A stretch of DNA of 64,000 nucleotides from Glossina fuscipes (GCF_014805625.2 NW_023998417.1:12381417-12445416); one strand, 5' to 3'. Shown: positions 40,419 to 55,911, counted from the first letter of the stretch. Notes: generated from the letters alone by a model not told the origin. A program made the numbers and translations.

Positions 40419-42566
40419 CTGAAAAGAATAAACCAGCGCAACAGAAGACAATTTACAACAAATTAATGTTTTAAAAATAAGATTTTCTTAAATCTTAAAA
40501 GAAATTTAAAAAATTTATATTAATTTTTTTTTTTTTAACTGACAGTAAAGAACTGTAATATATTATAACAATAGACTTGCAAGTTTCTTTCTATCTATAT
40601 ATACATATATGTGTGGGTATGTGTGTCTGCATGTATGTGTACATAGTATACTTTTACATTACTATTATGAGCTGAGTAAGCATGTTTTTCAGCAGAGCTG
40701 CAAAGCGAACCAGACATATGTAACCCGTTGTTGTAAACGTGAAGCTACTTAAAATGCTATTAAAAGGCTCATAAAAGGATTTATGAGCATTTATGCGCTC
40801 GTTTTCTGTGATTATAATGGCTAACAGTTATATTCTATCGCTCCATTTTCAATATAGAAAATTCAGTAGTCTATTTATATCCCCAGCCAGGCCTTTGTAT
40901 AGTTATAGCAGGCACTTTCGCATTCCCGATAGCGAGGAAGCTTTGAAACGTCAGTGAAGTTGGGCGAGTTGCTTCGTATGTTTTTACATTTTTCTTTTTG
41001 TTATTGCATTGTTATTGCTGCCATGAGTAACTAAGAAAATGGCTTTTAAGATGCTTCCTCCTACATAAGGTTCAGTCGGTTTAGTACGGTCAAGTGTATT
41101 GTTTATTAAGTTAATTAAATGTAAAGTTTTTTAAGTAACAAGCGTTTAAGCTGAAAAACTTGTAAATGATTCTTAAATTTTTTTGAAATTATTTCTCCTC
41201 TTCTTTTTAAGAAGAAGAACAAACCTTTTCTGCTCGCCTTTTCCTTTTGTAAATTTACTGCTTATGAGAATTTTCTCACACAACTGGTGTTCATTTTATA
41301 TGACTTTGTTTTTGTTCAATTTCGTTTTCTTTTCTTTTCTTTTCCTTTTCTTTTTTTTTTTTTTCTGTTTGCTTTGTAATTTATGTCTTTTCCACATGTC
41401 GACGTTTTCATTACGCGCGTAACATTAGCTAAGGAGAGGGAAAACTCCAAATATTTCTTTAAAATATGTACTGAGTACAAATTGTCTCCGTGTGAGATGT
41501 GCACATCCATATGTACCTTTTCTATACATTTGTGCATACATTACTTTATATGATACCCTACAGGTTGTCTTTTGTCATCATTAATGTCATCTTGGCCTAC
41601 ATTTTCCTTCCCATTCCGTTCACGTTTCTTTCATTTCATATTTTCCATGCACCACTTATAGGGATATCTGTGGTTTTGTTTTACATAGATTTTAACATCT
41701 TCTAATTGTTTTTGTGGAAAAAAAAAATATACAAATTGCTTCTACAATAATTTAGTGAAAACGGATGGCTTCTATTCGAAGTGTAAAAGCATGCCGAGTT
41801 TGTTAATTCGTTTGTAACAGAAATACAGCAACAAAGACTCTACAAAAGCAAACATATTGTTGATTAGCACAATGTGTGTTTGCTCTTCTATTTGTTCGTC
41901 AATCTGTCCATCCATCTACTCAGCTGTTTACCTACATTAAGTTTGTTGCTGTTTCCTAGGTTTTTGTCGATGCATATATTCGCCGATTCGTCACCCACTC
42001 ATCCTTTGTCTTGAGAGGGAGGGTATCTGAGGACCCGCTCCAAGCGAATATGAATTTTTGTCTTATTTTATTTTGCACACAACATGTTGACATAATATTT
42101 CTAAGAAAGGATAAATTTCAATGAGAATTCTATTTAAAATTCCTTCCATTCTGTAGCTGGATGATTAACTGACTTGCAATCAATTTAAATGAAAAGTAAA
42201 ATTTATGCTAACATCATGTTAGAGTTGGTCAGTTTTCCTAGTCTCTATAATGAATATTAAGTTTGTTGTTTATTGATATAATTGGTGTTTCTACTACAGG
42301 ACATTTAGTTGAAAAGTAAAAATTAGCCACATTTTTAAGTAAAGGACTTCCACAAGACATGAAGTTTTACAATCAAAATCTTGAAGTCATACTATGATTG
42401 TAATCTTTGGTGAACGTGAAGCTATCGTGAAGCACTTAAGGGCCATTTGCAAGTAAAGACTAAATCTTCAGAACTTGACTACAACTCTCTGACCTACTGA
42501 ACATTACTACTACCACTTGAATATCACTTTCCATTTTTCGTCCTCTTCAAAGGCCAAAGACCTTGT

Positions 42567-42614
42567 ATCGATTTAAGCATTTCTGTCCGTCTGTCCGTCT
42601 TATGTCTCTCCATG
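42567..42614 (+). repeat. dispersed CTGTCCGTC module (clearest copy)
   Basis: Reads tatcgatttaagcat followed by ttctgtccgtctgtccgtct. It matches a short sequence I remember as very common in Drosophila non-coding DNA (TCGATTTAGCCATGTCCGTCTGTCC-like). Degenerate relatives are scattered through the window and are discussed in the findings. Confidence 0.55.
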
Positions 42615-45600
42615 TGTTCTTGTCTTCTGACTAACTGAACCAGTAGATAAAACTGAAATTTCTTTAGCATAGCTATGCGCGCATTAAATGTCTCGCCATT
42701 TATCACTGGCATCGCTTGCTTCTCAAGACAATTTTTCCCCGACAAAGGGAAAAAGTAAAAATTGTGTTAAATATGTTTGATATCTTAATGGTCAGCTATG
42801 ACTTTGCCTATGCAGCCACCAAAAGTATTTAAAATTGTTGTTGGGCTTGAAACATTCAGTCAGTTTAGAATGCCTCGTCTGTTTATTTGTCATAGCAACT
42901 TTCGAATTCATTCAGCTAAACAAAACAAGTTTGATAGACCTATTAGGACATCTATGCGGTGATAAGTGGTTGGGATTAGCCCCAAGACGATTGTAATTTT
43001 TTTTTAGTTAACTTTGATTAAATTGCAAATATGAGGTTAATGTTAACCTTTTTTCGTACCAATCTATCAAAATATTTAACCGCAAATGTAGTGTGAAATT
43101 GAAATATGTATTGGAATAAATGGAATAAATGAACACAATCGATAGCGAGCGGGGCATTCAACCCTTTCGCAAGGGATTAATGTGACAAAAAAAAAAAAAA
43201 AAAAAAATTCCTGAAGGAAAACATTAACGATTCTCCGCACGAATGATAACATTTTTAGATGCTGTCAAAATAAGTATTGAACGAACGGGACTGAAATTAA
43301 TATTTATGACCAAAACAAAAGAAACATATGAACGAAAAATGAATGGAATAAAACCAATCTTTGAACCTTTACTCTTCTCCTTTTTTTTTGCATTTTTGCA
43401 ATTTGTCTTCTGTTTTTCTATAAATGTTTTGCAAAATCATCATTAGCTTTGCGATCGTTAAGGCATATATGTGCCGAACGCAACTGTCAAAATGTTAAAT
43501 GGAAAAACTAGTTGAGAAGAAAACTAAATCTGTGTACGCACATTTATCCGCACGGATAGGTAGAAAAAGTGATTGTTGGAAAAACTTACATCTGGCAGGT
43601 TTTCGCTTAGGAGGAGGGCAGGCAGAGAACTCTATAGCGTGTTACTCTTAAAAGATTTACTGTCGAATGCTGGTCATTTGATGGTTTCAAAATGTTTTGT
43701 TTACACTTTGGTTTGCTGTAGAATGGATTTGCGGTAAAGATCTCGACCGCAATTACCTTGCCGCCCTGACACCAACGCGCCAAAGTAATATATTGCACTA
43801 CAACGTCGGTAGCTGAACGGAATAAAAATTTATTGGTTTTTCTTAATTTGAAACAAAGGAAAGGTTCACCACTTTTTTTTACTGCGGAGATAATGGTCTC
43901 TGTTTGTTTACTTAGTAACCTCGCTTTTTTTTCATACACACATACCCGGGAGAGGTGTCGTGTGTCAAGCAATTGAAGGCATCGCATGAATCCAAATATC
44001 TCGATACATGAGGCTCATGAGTTTTATGTGATTTTTATGAATGAATCTGACAAACCGTCACAACAGAGGACTATCTCTGAGTGTTTACTTTGTGTCCTTT
44101 TCTGTTTTTTTTTTTTCTGATTTGAAAAGATTTTCAATAGGTATCGTTTTCGTAACGTCTCTGCTCCTTAGCCATGGCAAAGAAATTTATTTCTTTTTCG
44201 TTTACAATTGCAACGTCATGCCATTCATGTGAGAAGGAAAAATCAAAAATTGTTTGTTTTATTTTTGCAATTTTTTCTTCTTTTCATTTTCATTTATTTG
44301 ATGATTAATAGTTTTGATGTCACTAACATTTTCGCACCCCTCTGTCTTATCTATGTATATATATATATATGTATATATGCGCCTGTGTGTGCAGCAATTG
44401 ACTTTCTCATGCAACTTTTTTTTTGTATGACTTGTGTTGTTTGTCCTTTAATTTGAAGGCACACATCGGGGGGAAGGTTTCTCTTCTCTTTTTTCAATGC
44501 ATATTTTGTAAAAAGAAAAAATGGGCGTTAGTTTTTTTTTTTTTTTTTTTTTTTCTATGCTGCCGTCGAAACGTCTGCCGTCTATTAGCCTAATGCCATT
44601 TAATGCCTAATAATCTGCTAGTTTGACAATAACAATTCATATTTCCTGTCAGGCGTTGGAGGGAGGAGTACATTAGCATGTAAAATGTTAAAAATGAAAA
44701 AAATATATATTATTTTTTCATTATTTAAATTGTAGCAGGAAGTTTTTCAATTAACTTACTTAAGCAAGGTGGCCGTAAAGCTATTAATATCACAACCGTT
44801 TGAATATCTAAACTCATTGTGAGCTGCTGATAAACTTGCGTTCGCTTTAGAGCGATTACATGAGAACATACAGGCGCCGAAATGTTCAAGGTGTTGAGTT
44901 GAGTGAAGTGGGCGCGAGTTCTTCTTCTCAAATGTGTTAGTAAATTTGTAGTTCTTTTAAAGAATATTTTTAGTTCAATCTTTTTTAACCCTATATCTCG
45001 GCTACACAAATGTAAGCATGTTTGAATTTGTAAATAGGGGAGACTTGTTTTTCGTTTGCATGGCTTGACTCTGTCCCAGCGTCTTTTGGTTGATCAAGAG
45101 CTCAAAGCCTACAGGTACAACATACTTACTTTCAACATGCCGCGACTATTTCATGTGCGCTAAGGTCAATACATGATGATTGTAATCGATCGCAGCTCCA
45201 AATAATCCAAGGCCTTGTAAAAAAATTTGGTCTGCAAAATACATTTCATGACGTTCTTACGGCATTACTTGTTTAGAAAATGTTGAGCAAATTTATCTGG
45301 AAGCCCTGACGATGACATGACGACGACAGTCGCGGTGCATCTTTGCGACGGCAAATCGGACTCTTTTATGTGCGCACGTTTTCAATATATGGTTTACCAA
45401 CGAAAAGTTACACACTTCAAGGGAAATGTTGAAAATGAAGTTTGATGAGGAGCGTCCCTTAGTAAGGAAACTATAGTATATACTTTGTCCTTCAAGAAAA
45501 CTTGATAAGAATGTTAGTAATAAAATTTAAAGGAAACAAAGCGATCTGACAAATATGCCGAAGAGAATTACATTTTTTCAGTAGACGTTCCATAAAGTTT

Positions 45601-46540
45601 TGGGAAAAGTGGAGAGTTTTTCGTTTACCTTTTAAATCTCTTCTAAATTAAAATGTAGGGTAAAGGTAAAAGAGAAGTGGGGAACGAGAGAAAGAGGTAG
45701 GCAACGGCCACACTCGGCGGGATCTATGCCCGAAGCGCTATGGCTTTTCCGGCTGAGCACTCACAATTTAGTTACATCCAACTGTGGCCAAATCGAGCTG
45801 AAATTTGAACCGGTAAACACCGACTACTCGGCTATGCGGCAGTGATCGTATACATTATACTACTATACCAACTTTGACAGAATTTATTTTATTATTACAA
45901 TTAGATGTTGCAGACCCGTTATATGTTATAATCCTTATACTCCACACTCTCATTCTCCGTAGTATAGTCCGAAGATATCTTAGTGGTTTGAAACAACTTT
46001 TCCGTAAAGCATTTTCTCTTTCATGGAAAGATATTAACGTCGACTTTTCATTTTTGTCAATTTTTGTCAAAGTTGACTTTCTATCGCGTTTACTAAGGCT
46101 ATACAGGTGGACGGGAGTGTTTCTTCTCTCTTATTTACCTGTTTAGGTAATGTCATGAACGTATATAAAATATGAAAGCATACACAGTTTTCTAGGTAAA
46201 CATATTTCATAAACAAAACATACGCAAACATCATAAACTTTGTTTTGTACGATAACATTTTCTAGGTTAATAATATTTAAATAAAAATGTTTTGCTAGTC
46301 TTTAGAGTAATGCTCGTTATGAAAATCAAATAAGAGTTTTATCTGAAGAGAAATGTTTATTCACAGAATTTCATTTTACGTATTTGCACAGTAACTAAAC
46401 ATTAATAGCACGTGTGAAATGGTTACAAAGTAATAGAGATTCTACTACGTCCAAATAGTCATAAGCTCTGCGCTGTTCAGTTAACACATTAGTAGTAGCA
46501 GTAGTAGTAGTAATACTAGTGTAGTAGATTTTCTTGTCGC

Positions 46541-46585
46541 ATTCTTAATCGAATTTATCATCTCCGTCTGTCCGTCTGTCTCTTC
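46541..46585 (+). repeat. dispersed CTGTCCGTC module
   Basis: Reads ttaatcgaatttatcatct and then ccgtctgtccgtctgtct, the same order of parts as the copy at 42567. Confidence 0.5.
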
Positions 46586-46818
46586 GCCCTTGGGGTGTGC
46601 CTTGTGTCTGGCACCTGCATTTATCCACGTCCAGAATAGACAAAATTTTGTTACCTATAACTCACAAGCTGATTATTTTTTTAGTATATTATCCACACAT
46701 GGGTTTGGATTTCAGTACGAGGACGAGGACGTAGACGTCATACGCTCAATATACAGCAAAGCGTAATTTACAGGATATTAGATATTCTTTATCTAAACTC
46801 GCCACAAATACTTTCCAA

Positions 46819-46860
46819 AGACAGACAGACAATCCAAGATGCAAATCGATTTAATCGTTT
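46819..46860 (-). repeat. dispersed CTGTCCGTC module, inverted
   Basis: On the minus strand, taaatcgatttgcatcttgg is followed by attgtctgtctgtctttgg. Confidence 0.45.
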
Positions 46861-48502
46861 AACTCTGATGTCTACATTTAGCTAAATATTTTGTTATTAA
46901 TATTAGGTTTGCGTCAAGCTTAAGATGTATGTAACCTGCTCACCTGCTCTTCTTATCTCTATTTAAGAAGGTGGACATCAGCATATATAAAAGGTGTTAA
47001 TTCCTAGCTTTCGCTGTTTCATCGAAAAGAGCAAACAACAATATCGCAAAAGGATTATACGCAATAGAAGTTTCAAAGTAGAGTATTCTGCCGCCTAAAA
47101 CGAAAAATTATCGTAACTGCAAAGGGCAGAAATGTTAAATCACGTCTATCGACGTTTATGGCATTTAGAGAACCCCCTACTAATTAATTTGTTCCTAAAA
47201 TTAGGGCAATAGTCATGTAGCTCAACCTTAGCTTTCCTAAGGGCGCGTCGTTAGTGAAAGCTAGATATTCCATATATGATTATCCTCCAGATTGTTGCCT
47301 GATTTTCTTCATTTACTGTAGCCTGGGAGGGGAGGAAGATGAAAACATATCTTTTCCTCGTAGAAGCTGAAGGGTACGATATTAACCAAAATGTATTAAA
47401 ACTTTCAGTTCATTTTTCGCCAGCGGTGTTAAACTAAGAGACTAGGTCCGAAGCATTTTCCGCTTTGTAGCACTTTTTTGACAATTGAACCACGGACTAA
47501 AAGAATGGTTAGACAAACGAACATTTTCACTTAATAGGCTTGACGTGCAATACAAACGCCCGATATCAATATTAGGCTCCCGTCCAAGTAAATAAAATCG
47601 AGAGTCTGTAAAATAAATTCATCTTAAAAGAGAATAATTTAATTTTATTTTCGATTAGATTATCAGATTCGCACCATGAAATAATTTTATTAACCTTAAC
47701 TCGCCCATGTATATGAAGCGTTTGAGAAATTCATTATTTAACTATTATGGAATAACAAGCTACAAATATTATTATATATAAAGACACTGACTGTACACCC
47801 TGAGACTCTGAGAAAGTACAAACAAACAAAACGTAGTTAATTCCCTTTAACCAAAGAAGAGAAAAACAAATCTAAACGCATCCAATCCCATCAGAATGTA
47901 ATTGCGATTATTTAGGAAAAGGGTGGAATACATGTACACATGTACGCAGTGACAAAATGGACTGAATGAATGAATCCTCTTTATGAATAAGAAAAGAGAC
48001 ATGAAGCACATACATGCTTTCCAACTAAATGACATGACAAAATAATGAGCTAAAGCTATTTGAGAAAGCAAAAAAAAGAACCGACATTAGAGAAAAGGAT
48101 GCTTAGGGAAGATAAACGGGAACGAGAGTAGTAGATGCCAAGCCAAGCAAATTATCTGATGAGGAAAAAATTACAAAAGAAAGGAAAAGAAAACAAAATC
48201 ACTGTAATAATAACAAGTAATAGAAACTAAATTGTTTGGCTAGGATTTGTTAGATAGACGTAACGTAAACGTGGAGAAGAGAGAAAAGACGAGATGGAGA
48301 AAGAAAAAAGCATCTGCAAAAGCTCATTAATTTTAGCATTTGTGATAACATTTACGAGCAATCAGTGAAGTGGAGCAAGAAGATAAAGAAATTATTGTAA
48401 ATAAAAATATAAGAGAAATTTTCTTTGTCCCCCAGTTGGAGAGAAACCATTTTATTCTTTTATTTTTTCCTTTCTAAAATCCAGAGCATGTTTGTGCATA
48501 TA

Positions 48503-48524
48503 TGTGTGTGTGTGTGTGTGTGTG
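48503..48524. repeat. (TG)n microsatellite
   Basis: Eleven TG units in the 16.4-kb Ptx1 intron. Confidence 0.93.
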
Positions 48525-50825
48525 CACAACCATGTAGATTATCAAAGTCTTTTTCACTGAGCCGCACTTTCTTCCCAAGTCAACTTATTTTTCGCATTTT
48601 TTTCGTAAGCAAACGCAACGCAACTCATTCAACTGACACAACGTATCATTTATTACGATTTTACATCACAAGGCTCGCTCATTCTTCTCTAAAGTAGCTC
48701 TGCCTGTCTGTCTCTGTGTCTGTGCGTTTTGTTCTCTTTCGGCCCTCGACTAAATTGACCAATCTCAGTTTATTTAACATTAACGTTAAGATAATCTCTT
48801 AACGGTAAAATCACATTATTGGAGAACTTTGGCAAGACAGTGTGGCACAAGCAAGCAGAAGCCACAAATCTACTACGATAGCTCTCACATGCTTTTATAC
48901 ACATACGTAACGGAGATGTGTGTGCGCGTCATTTTGTCAACCACATGATACATGTTGTGGACCATAATGACATTATAATTTATTTTTGCCTTTTTTCTTT
49001 TGGTTGTTTTTTGTTTGAAAAAAAAACCAGAGCAGTTTCTGTGATATATGGTCTCGTACGGTCGGACTTGTGTTAGCGCACATTTTCCTCTTGTTCTCAT
49101 GCCATATAACGATTGCGAGCGATGCTCATTTGTTGTTGTTTATAGATATGCGGAATGGAATGAACTGCAATTTGTTAAGTATTGATGCTGTTTACGATGT
49201 TGGACAGACAAAGAAGCAGAAGACAGCCATTATGGTGATTATCTGCTTTTTCTCTCTTCTCTGATTAAAAAGCGAACGAAAATATTTATGGGTTCATTGC
49301 AGCGATATGTCACAAACAACAAAAATTATATCAATTGTATGTACATGTATGTGTTTAAGTGTCACAATAAACAAATGACAATCATGTAAATAAATATACA
49401 ATATATAAATATATATATATGTATATGTATTACATTTAAATGATTTCATTTTAAATATACTGCACATCAGCTCTGCAATTTATACACTTTTACAGCACAC
49501 AACTGCTTACTTTGAGGTTATTGCATGAGCGTATCCAAGGGTCACATCTTGCTGGCAGGTTATCGTGTGGCCTTTAGAAACAACTGAGAGTTAAAACTTC
49601 AACTAAACCAATATTCGAGAAACGACAAAGTTCCGTTATCCGTTATCCTTTTTTCTTTTTTAAGGTTTCAGTTATGTCTGAAACTTATTTTAGAATTCAT
49701 TTAACATTTGTACAAAGGATTTGAGTCACTACGTTACAAATGGTCATGACCGGGTCGTAACAGTGGCATGCAGTTCGTGGAGGCCTCCGAGACTGCATAC
49801 ATATATCGTGCAGAGGCTTTGCAAAGTGTAACACACTCGTATTAGACTCTACACTTCAGGGCAGGTGTTAGTGTAATATTTGATTGAGTGAAGAATACGT
49901 ATCTATGACGTAATCGAGTTGCTAGTAATTGAACTCACACTCGTTGGAAGATACGGATTTAAACATCTGTTAGCGTCAGTCGAAAAGAGACTGTCGGCAA
50001 ATCGAATCAACCGAGCAGTTGACACGCCCATATATGAAAAAATTTAATTTAAATTTCTCACCGACGTACTGAGTGAGATATTAAGCACTAAATGATCAAA
50101 TGTAAAGCGAGGAAAACTTTCTTTCTCGTCATTTCGAATAAAACGGCTCTGGCTAAGGAAGATGTCGCAGTGAAGCAGCAAAAGTGGAAACTTGATATGC
50201 TGAAAGCGTCTTGTTTTGAATTTGAAACACGATTCCAAACAACAACAACAACAACTATCTTTTTTCAAAGAAGCTGCGGAATTAATTTTTGCTCTAAGGC
50301 AAAGTTAAGCCTTTTGTTTTCGTTGCTATTAATCGTTCTTTACTTTCGCGTGGAGAAAACATTTGCTCTTACTTCTGCTTCTAAATAAAATAATCGGAAT
50401 TTTCGTGATAAAGTGAATACCAAGCAGACTTTCGACAGTTTAGATTAGTTTAGTCGGTGTGTGCGTAGGTTTCTTTGTGCGTCTTTCGTTTACAGCAAAG
50501 TGACAGCGTTGCACAGATCGCTTCATTCTTGAGGCGAAGCTGTGTTGATAAATAAAGTCGAAGAAAAAAATCTTTCCTATTTATTCTCGATCGATTTATA
50601 TCAACCGATATTCGAGAATTTTCTACAAGGTTTCTGCAAAAAGACACGCCCACCTGCTATGTATGCGTACTGAACTTTAATTTTTTATACTAAAAAGTGG
50701 TCATTACTCTAAGCAAAACATATCGTTTATGATATTATATATGCTTCAGCGCCAAAATTGGATGGATTTAGGGCGTACATGCATTTAACTGTCAATAGTG
50801 CTGTAGAATTGCTATGTTTTTTGAT

Positions 50826-50826
<1 letters not shown>

Positions 50827-50857
<31 letters not shown>
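50827..50857. repeat. poly-A tract (31 bp)
   Basis: One of the longest homopolymers in the window. No retroelement body is recognisable on its 5' side, and no target-site duplication was identified. Confidence 0.93.
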
Positions 50858-50861
<4 letters not shown>

Positions 50862-51337
50862 CAACACATTTTTCTTAGGTATTAAAAATTAAATTTTGCA
50901 CAAATATTATTCTTTGTCTGCCTGTACTTCTTGTGTATGTGTGTATTTTGTTACACGAACGATATCGATGCAATGGCAGGGGTAATGCGGGGAAAGAATA
51001 TCGAGCGTACCAGAAGCAAACATACAAGAATGTTAACATACACCTATGATCCTAGGAAAGTAAACGCATAAAATATATTTATATGTATAACGAGTGTGGC
51101 TGTGTAACGTTTGGGCGTTTGCAAGTGAGTATGAATTTTTTGTTTTCATATGATTTGCGTATGAATCCTTGTGCTAAGCACATATTTTTGTTTGGTCTTT
51201 ATTTACTTTTGTTGTCGCGTTGTTTTAATGTTCACACTCAGGTGTTTGTTTTCCATAAGTGCATAGCTTATGTTTATACGTTGGTCGTTTGCGTGTATTT
51301 GTATTTACATAAAAAATTTGTTGCTTCCATTTGCTGT

Positions 51338-51363
51338 ATACTGTATGCTGTATGCTGTATGCT
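51338..51363. repeat. 7-bp tandem repeat ctgtatg
   Basis: Three to four copies of ctgtatg/ctgtata in tandem. Confidence 0.9.
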
Positions 51364-51920
51364 GATATTATTATTATTGTTTGCGTTGCTGCTCTGTGCT
51401 CGTTGTGATTTTGGTTATATTGAAAAGTAATGGCTTTGCAACGTGTCCAACCAATGTATGTTTCGTATTTCAATTATTGGTCTATTAAGGTGAAACTGTA
51501 AACAATTTTTATGCAACAAATTAATGACTTTTTTTCTCGTTTTTTTATAAATTCAGCTTCAATTCGCTTTCAATTGTTTTATGAAAAGATGAAATTTCTT
51601 TTTTGTATGAATTAATTTTTCATAACACATTCAAGTTCATTGTGTCTTTATTAGAATTTTTTTTAATGCTTTTTAATCCTTTTGCGTTATTTTTAAACGA
51701 CACGATACATAACTTCAACAAATTGTCTTGTCTTTGTCTTGTTTTCTCAGAAGTACAAAAAAAATCGTTAATGTCGCCTTTTTTAATACCCTCAGGCAAC
51801 AATATCACACATATTACTGCGCACGCCAGGCAATACCACGTACACTGAGCCTATTGGCTCTCGACATGTTTGAATTATGTTTTCAGCAGCTGTGTTAGCA
51901 TATGTGTTACTCAATAGTGC

Positions 51921-51943
51921 CATCATCATCATCATCATCATCA
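51921..51943. repeat. (CAT)n microsatellite
   Basis: About seven CAT units in the 16.4-kb intron. Confidence 0.92.
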
Positions 51944-54900
51944 ACACTATGATCATCTTCGTTATCGACATCATTGGCCACAGTAACATCAGCAAGTGCA
52001 ATAAAATCGCTAAATACTAATTTGGTTGATCATCACATTGGTGCACGGCGTTCCTTATTTAACGATTGCGCCTACAGTCACATATTTAATTGTTTTTGTT
52101 ATTTACACAAAAATATTTCTAAATTAACTGCGCACTACACTTCCTTATTGATAAAAATACATATTTACCTATGCATTTGTATATGTAATAATACTCCGCA
52201 CTGCTACAAACATGACAAATTGATTTGATTTCGAGCTTAAATTGCATTTCGATTTTTGCAAAGGATCTTGAAAAGATTGAAAAGCTTGTAATTATATCTA
52301 CACTGACTAATTTTTATGAAAACTAATTTTCCAAAAGAACTTTTAAGCAACTTGCAGTTAATCACTCCTAATAAAGCCAGCGAGTCAATTGCATCATTTA
52401 TTTACTTAATTAAGGAGGACTAAAGGGCTAAGGATAAATCTACATATAGAAGGTACGGTTAAGGGTAGCTATCTAGTTTCATAAGCTGACAAGGAGACGA
52501 ATGGAGCTTCTCTGAAATGTCTACGAATAAAAAGCAAGAGCTCCTTCTAAAGTGATTCTACTGAATCAATATCTGGTGGATGCAAAGACAAGAAAGCATC
52601 CAAAGGAGACAAACATAATTTCACTTAAAATTTAAAAGAAAAATTTTACTAAAACATAATACACAAAGTTCCCAAGATTATCCAAAAGACGAGTATGCAA
52701 AATTACTAAGCAATTAAGAAACACGCCCCTTAAAAATGCTACTAAATTTTATCTACATCGATTTCAAGTGGTGAGTATGAAAAACTCGCCATACCAAGTT
52801 GAATACCACTTTCATATTACCATAGGATTTGAAAAAATGTTTAATAAATTTGTTAATATATTTGTATTTAGTGGGGGGACATTTATTGTCCATTATCATG
52901 CGGTATTCATTTTATGATTATTATTATGCTTTGTAACCATATTATACATGAAGAAACGTTGAAAAATTACAAAAATCTCCCATAAGTCATAATACTTTCA
53001 TATTAAAATATTTTTCAAATCTTAAAGAATAATTTAAATATTTTCAAGTTTCGTGTCTCATCATAAAGAATAAGATATGAACGCTCGTTTGTAAACCAGA
53101 AGCAGATGTTTTCGAAAGAGTCGATTATTGAAAATGTCATATATAACGAACCATACATAATGGGCAGCTGACCTCACCGAAGAATAGAAGCACGATTCAA
53201 ATAAACAATAGCACATCTATTGGTACCCATGCTAGCTGAAAGGAATAAGAGATAACAGGGAAGAGGATGGGACGTTCTGGCTTCGAACTGCAAACACTTT
53301 CGTGCGACTACTGCTAGATGGCGGCGAATGTTTTCATATTGAAAACCCATCATATCATGACTTTTGGGACGCCACGCCCATTTTTTTCTCATAATTACAT
53401 CAGTTGATTAGAACCTTATGGTTATTTGCGCTTTGGATGTCATAACGCATTCCCTGTTTATATGGAAATTGGCATAGCAGGGAGACCAAGTCCCCAAACT
53501 TTGCGGGAACATTAAATATTTGCGGTGTTAGATACCGCTCACTCCCTTCAAAAAGAAGCACATGCCATACGCACTATTCTGGAACTGACTCCCTTACTCC
53601 CTTTGGAGCGATAGTAAAACCTTTTCACTGCGTATGCATGGCACCGTAGTGTTGAATCTTCACATCACCTAGCTATGTGAATCTCTTAACACATTTTTGT
53701 ATTCAGCTTTTATTTTTGCATCGCCAGCATAACTCCCTCCTTTTTGTTGCTATACGAGTAGTGTTTGGAAAAAATCTTCATCCATAATGTCTCAATATTC
53801 GAATTTCTGAGGCAAACGCCTTGAGAACAAATTAATCTGTTTCAAGAATGGTGGTAGTTCAATGATCTCTCATTATCGTAGCATGCAATATACGCACGAA
53901 ATTTAAAGAAAATAATTATAATTAAAAAGAAAGAAGCGTTTTATGAAAACTCTTTCATATATATATATAACGCGTTATAAAACGATTCTAATTTTATGTT
54001 TTAGCAATAAATTAACGTCGTCTTAAAGAAGCGTTTCTCGCTCGTTAGTTTATATTTAAAATGCAACCACATTCTGAATATAGTCACATCAAATGGAATT
54101 GTTTATAAAGATCGCTCGCTATATTACGATGACAGAGAACAATTTAACAAATAATTAATGAGATTAACATTTCTAGCATTTATTCTGCGATCTCATATCT
54201 CTCCCGCCTTCGGTCTATGGAAAGTAATGAACTGAAAAGAAAATCTCAAATATAATAATACAAATTTATGGGATACACCGCACGGTACAATGATGAAATC
54301 TTTAACGACAAATGACGATTTGTGCTCATATGTTAAATATTTGTTTTATTGGAAGTGAAGGTAGACTGAAATTTTTCAGCACAAAGGCATACCTATACTA
54401 CTTATCAGTCAAAAGAAGAGTAAATGACTCGTCAGTTTTTTTCTAAAAAATATTTGCCTTAACCTTCAGATGGGAAATTGGTCTGGACATGTGATTATTG
54501 AAATAATTATAGATTGTTAGTCATCTTGACGTAGAGCTCCTACTCTGTTGTCCCACTGCAAAGACGATCGAGGAAAAAGCTGTCGATAAGAAGAAAAATG
54601 TTGCTGGTGGAAATTACTTTAAAAGAGGAAAAGGAGTAAAATAACCAAAAACAAAATTTGATTACAATCACAACCTTAGCAGCATTGCTTAGATAATTCC
54701 AAGTCAAGCATTGTTGTGACATTCGACACTACTTACCCTATATATTGCTTGGATGCAGAAACTTTTAAAACGAAAATCATTTTGCAAATTAATTATAAAC
54801 ATTTGGTTTGCTTCTATGCCTGATGACCGACCACACTACAAAAAATAGTTCCAAGTTGAAAAGAAAAGTTGCGTTAGTCGGATTGAGTTTCCCCACTTGT

Positions 54901-55734
54901 TGTAAGCTGTTCAGTTAACTTGGTTTTTATGATCTTGTGCCAAGAGTATGACATTTCAAGAGCTTGTCACTAATTGTAATTGTATGATGATGATATAAAA
55001 ACAGATTATAGATTAATAACACAAAACAACAACAATAATAATAATAACAATATGAAACAGCAAGTAGAGTTAAAGTGCTTCCTTCCGTTTTAATCAGATT
55101 ATAATCTATCAAAGAGCGAAGCTTCAATGCATATTATTTTAGAAGCGTGTAAGGGTGTATTTGTATCGTATTTGTATGTATGCGTATACTTCTTTCTGTG
55201 ACCCTTAGACAAAGAAGCGTCACTTCAATTCCCAAAACAATTTGTTAAACAACACAACACGCCAAGTCAAAAAAAAAAAAAACAGACTGCACTTGATGCC
55301 GTTGTTTCGATGGCAAAGAGAAGAGCATATCGAATTTCCTTAACTTACACGTACATACGCACACACACACAGACGCGTAAGTGGAAAAACTCCCTGTTTG
55401 CTGCATAATTGAAGTGTCAAACAGCGAAATTACTGAAAACCGTTTCCGAACACTTTAGTGTTCCATGACTGCTACGGTAGACGCAAGGGCATCAGAGCAG
55501 CCAGCATCATATGATATCATATTGAACAAGATATATACATAGCACAGCCAGTTATTACATAATAGGTTTTTCTTGCGTACACATGCATATTTGTTTGTGT
55601 GAGTGATTCGATCAAACAAAAAATTTCATGCGAGAGGGATGTTCAATTAGCTGGAACGTTTCCATTCATTCAAAGGAACAAAAACAAAAACAAAAGCAAA
55701 AGAAATGAATGAAGTGAAATAGGAAAATTTGTAT

Positions 55735-55765
55735 CTATGTATGTATGTATATATGTATGTATGTA
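55735..55765. repeat. (GTAT)n microsatellite
   Basis: Imperfect GTAT/ATGT repeats in the 16.4-kb intron. Confidence 0.9.
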
Positions 55766-55911
55766 ATTCTCGGCTTTTGAAATTGTTCTACTTAATGATT
55801 ACACAATGATTATGTTGGAATTTCGGAGACTCTGACTCTGCCTTTAATTTTGTTACAATTTTTGAAAAATATGATGCATGCAAAATTGTTTGAATCGTTG
55901 CAGAGATGGGT

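Noticed and set aside
43607..43987. 126-codon open frame on the minus strand, the longest unassigned one
   Set aside because: No recognisable motif, no convincing splice sites, and composition like random AT-rich DNA; it lies within a Ptx1 intron.
55226..55250. PSEA-like sequence (tcaattcccaaaacaatttg)
   Set aside because: No snRNA, U6, 7SK or tRNA-Sec sequence is seen 60 bases downstream on the plus strand.
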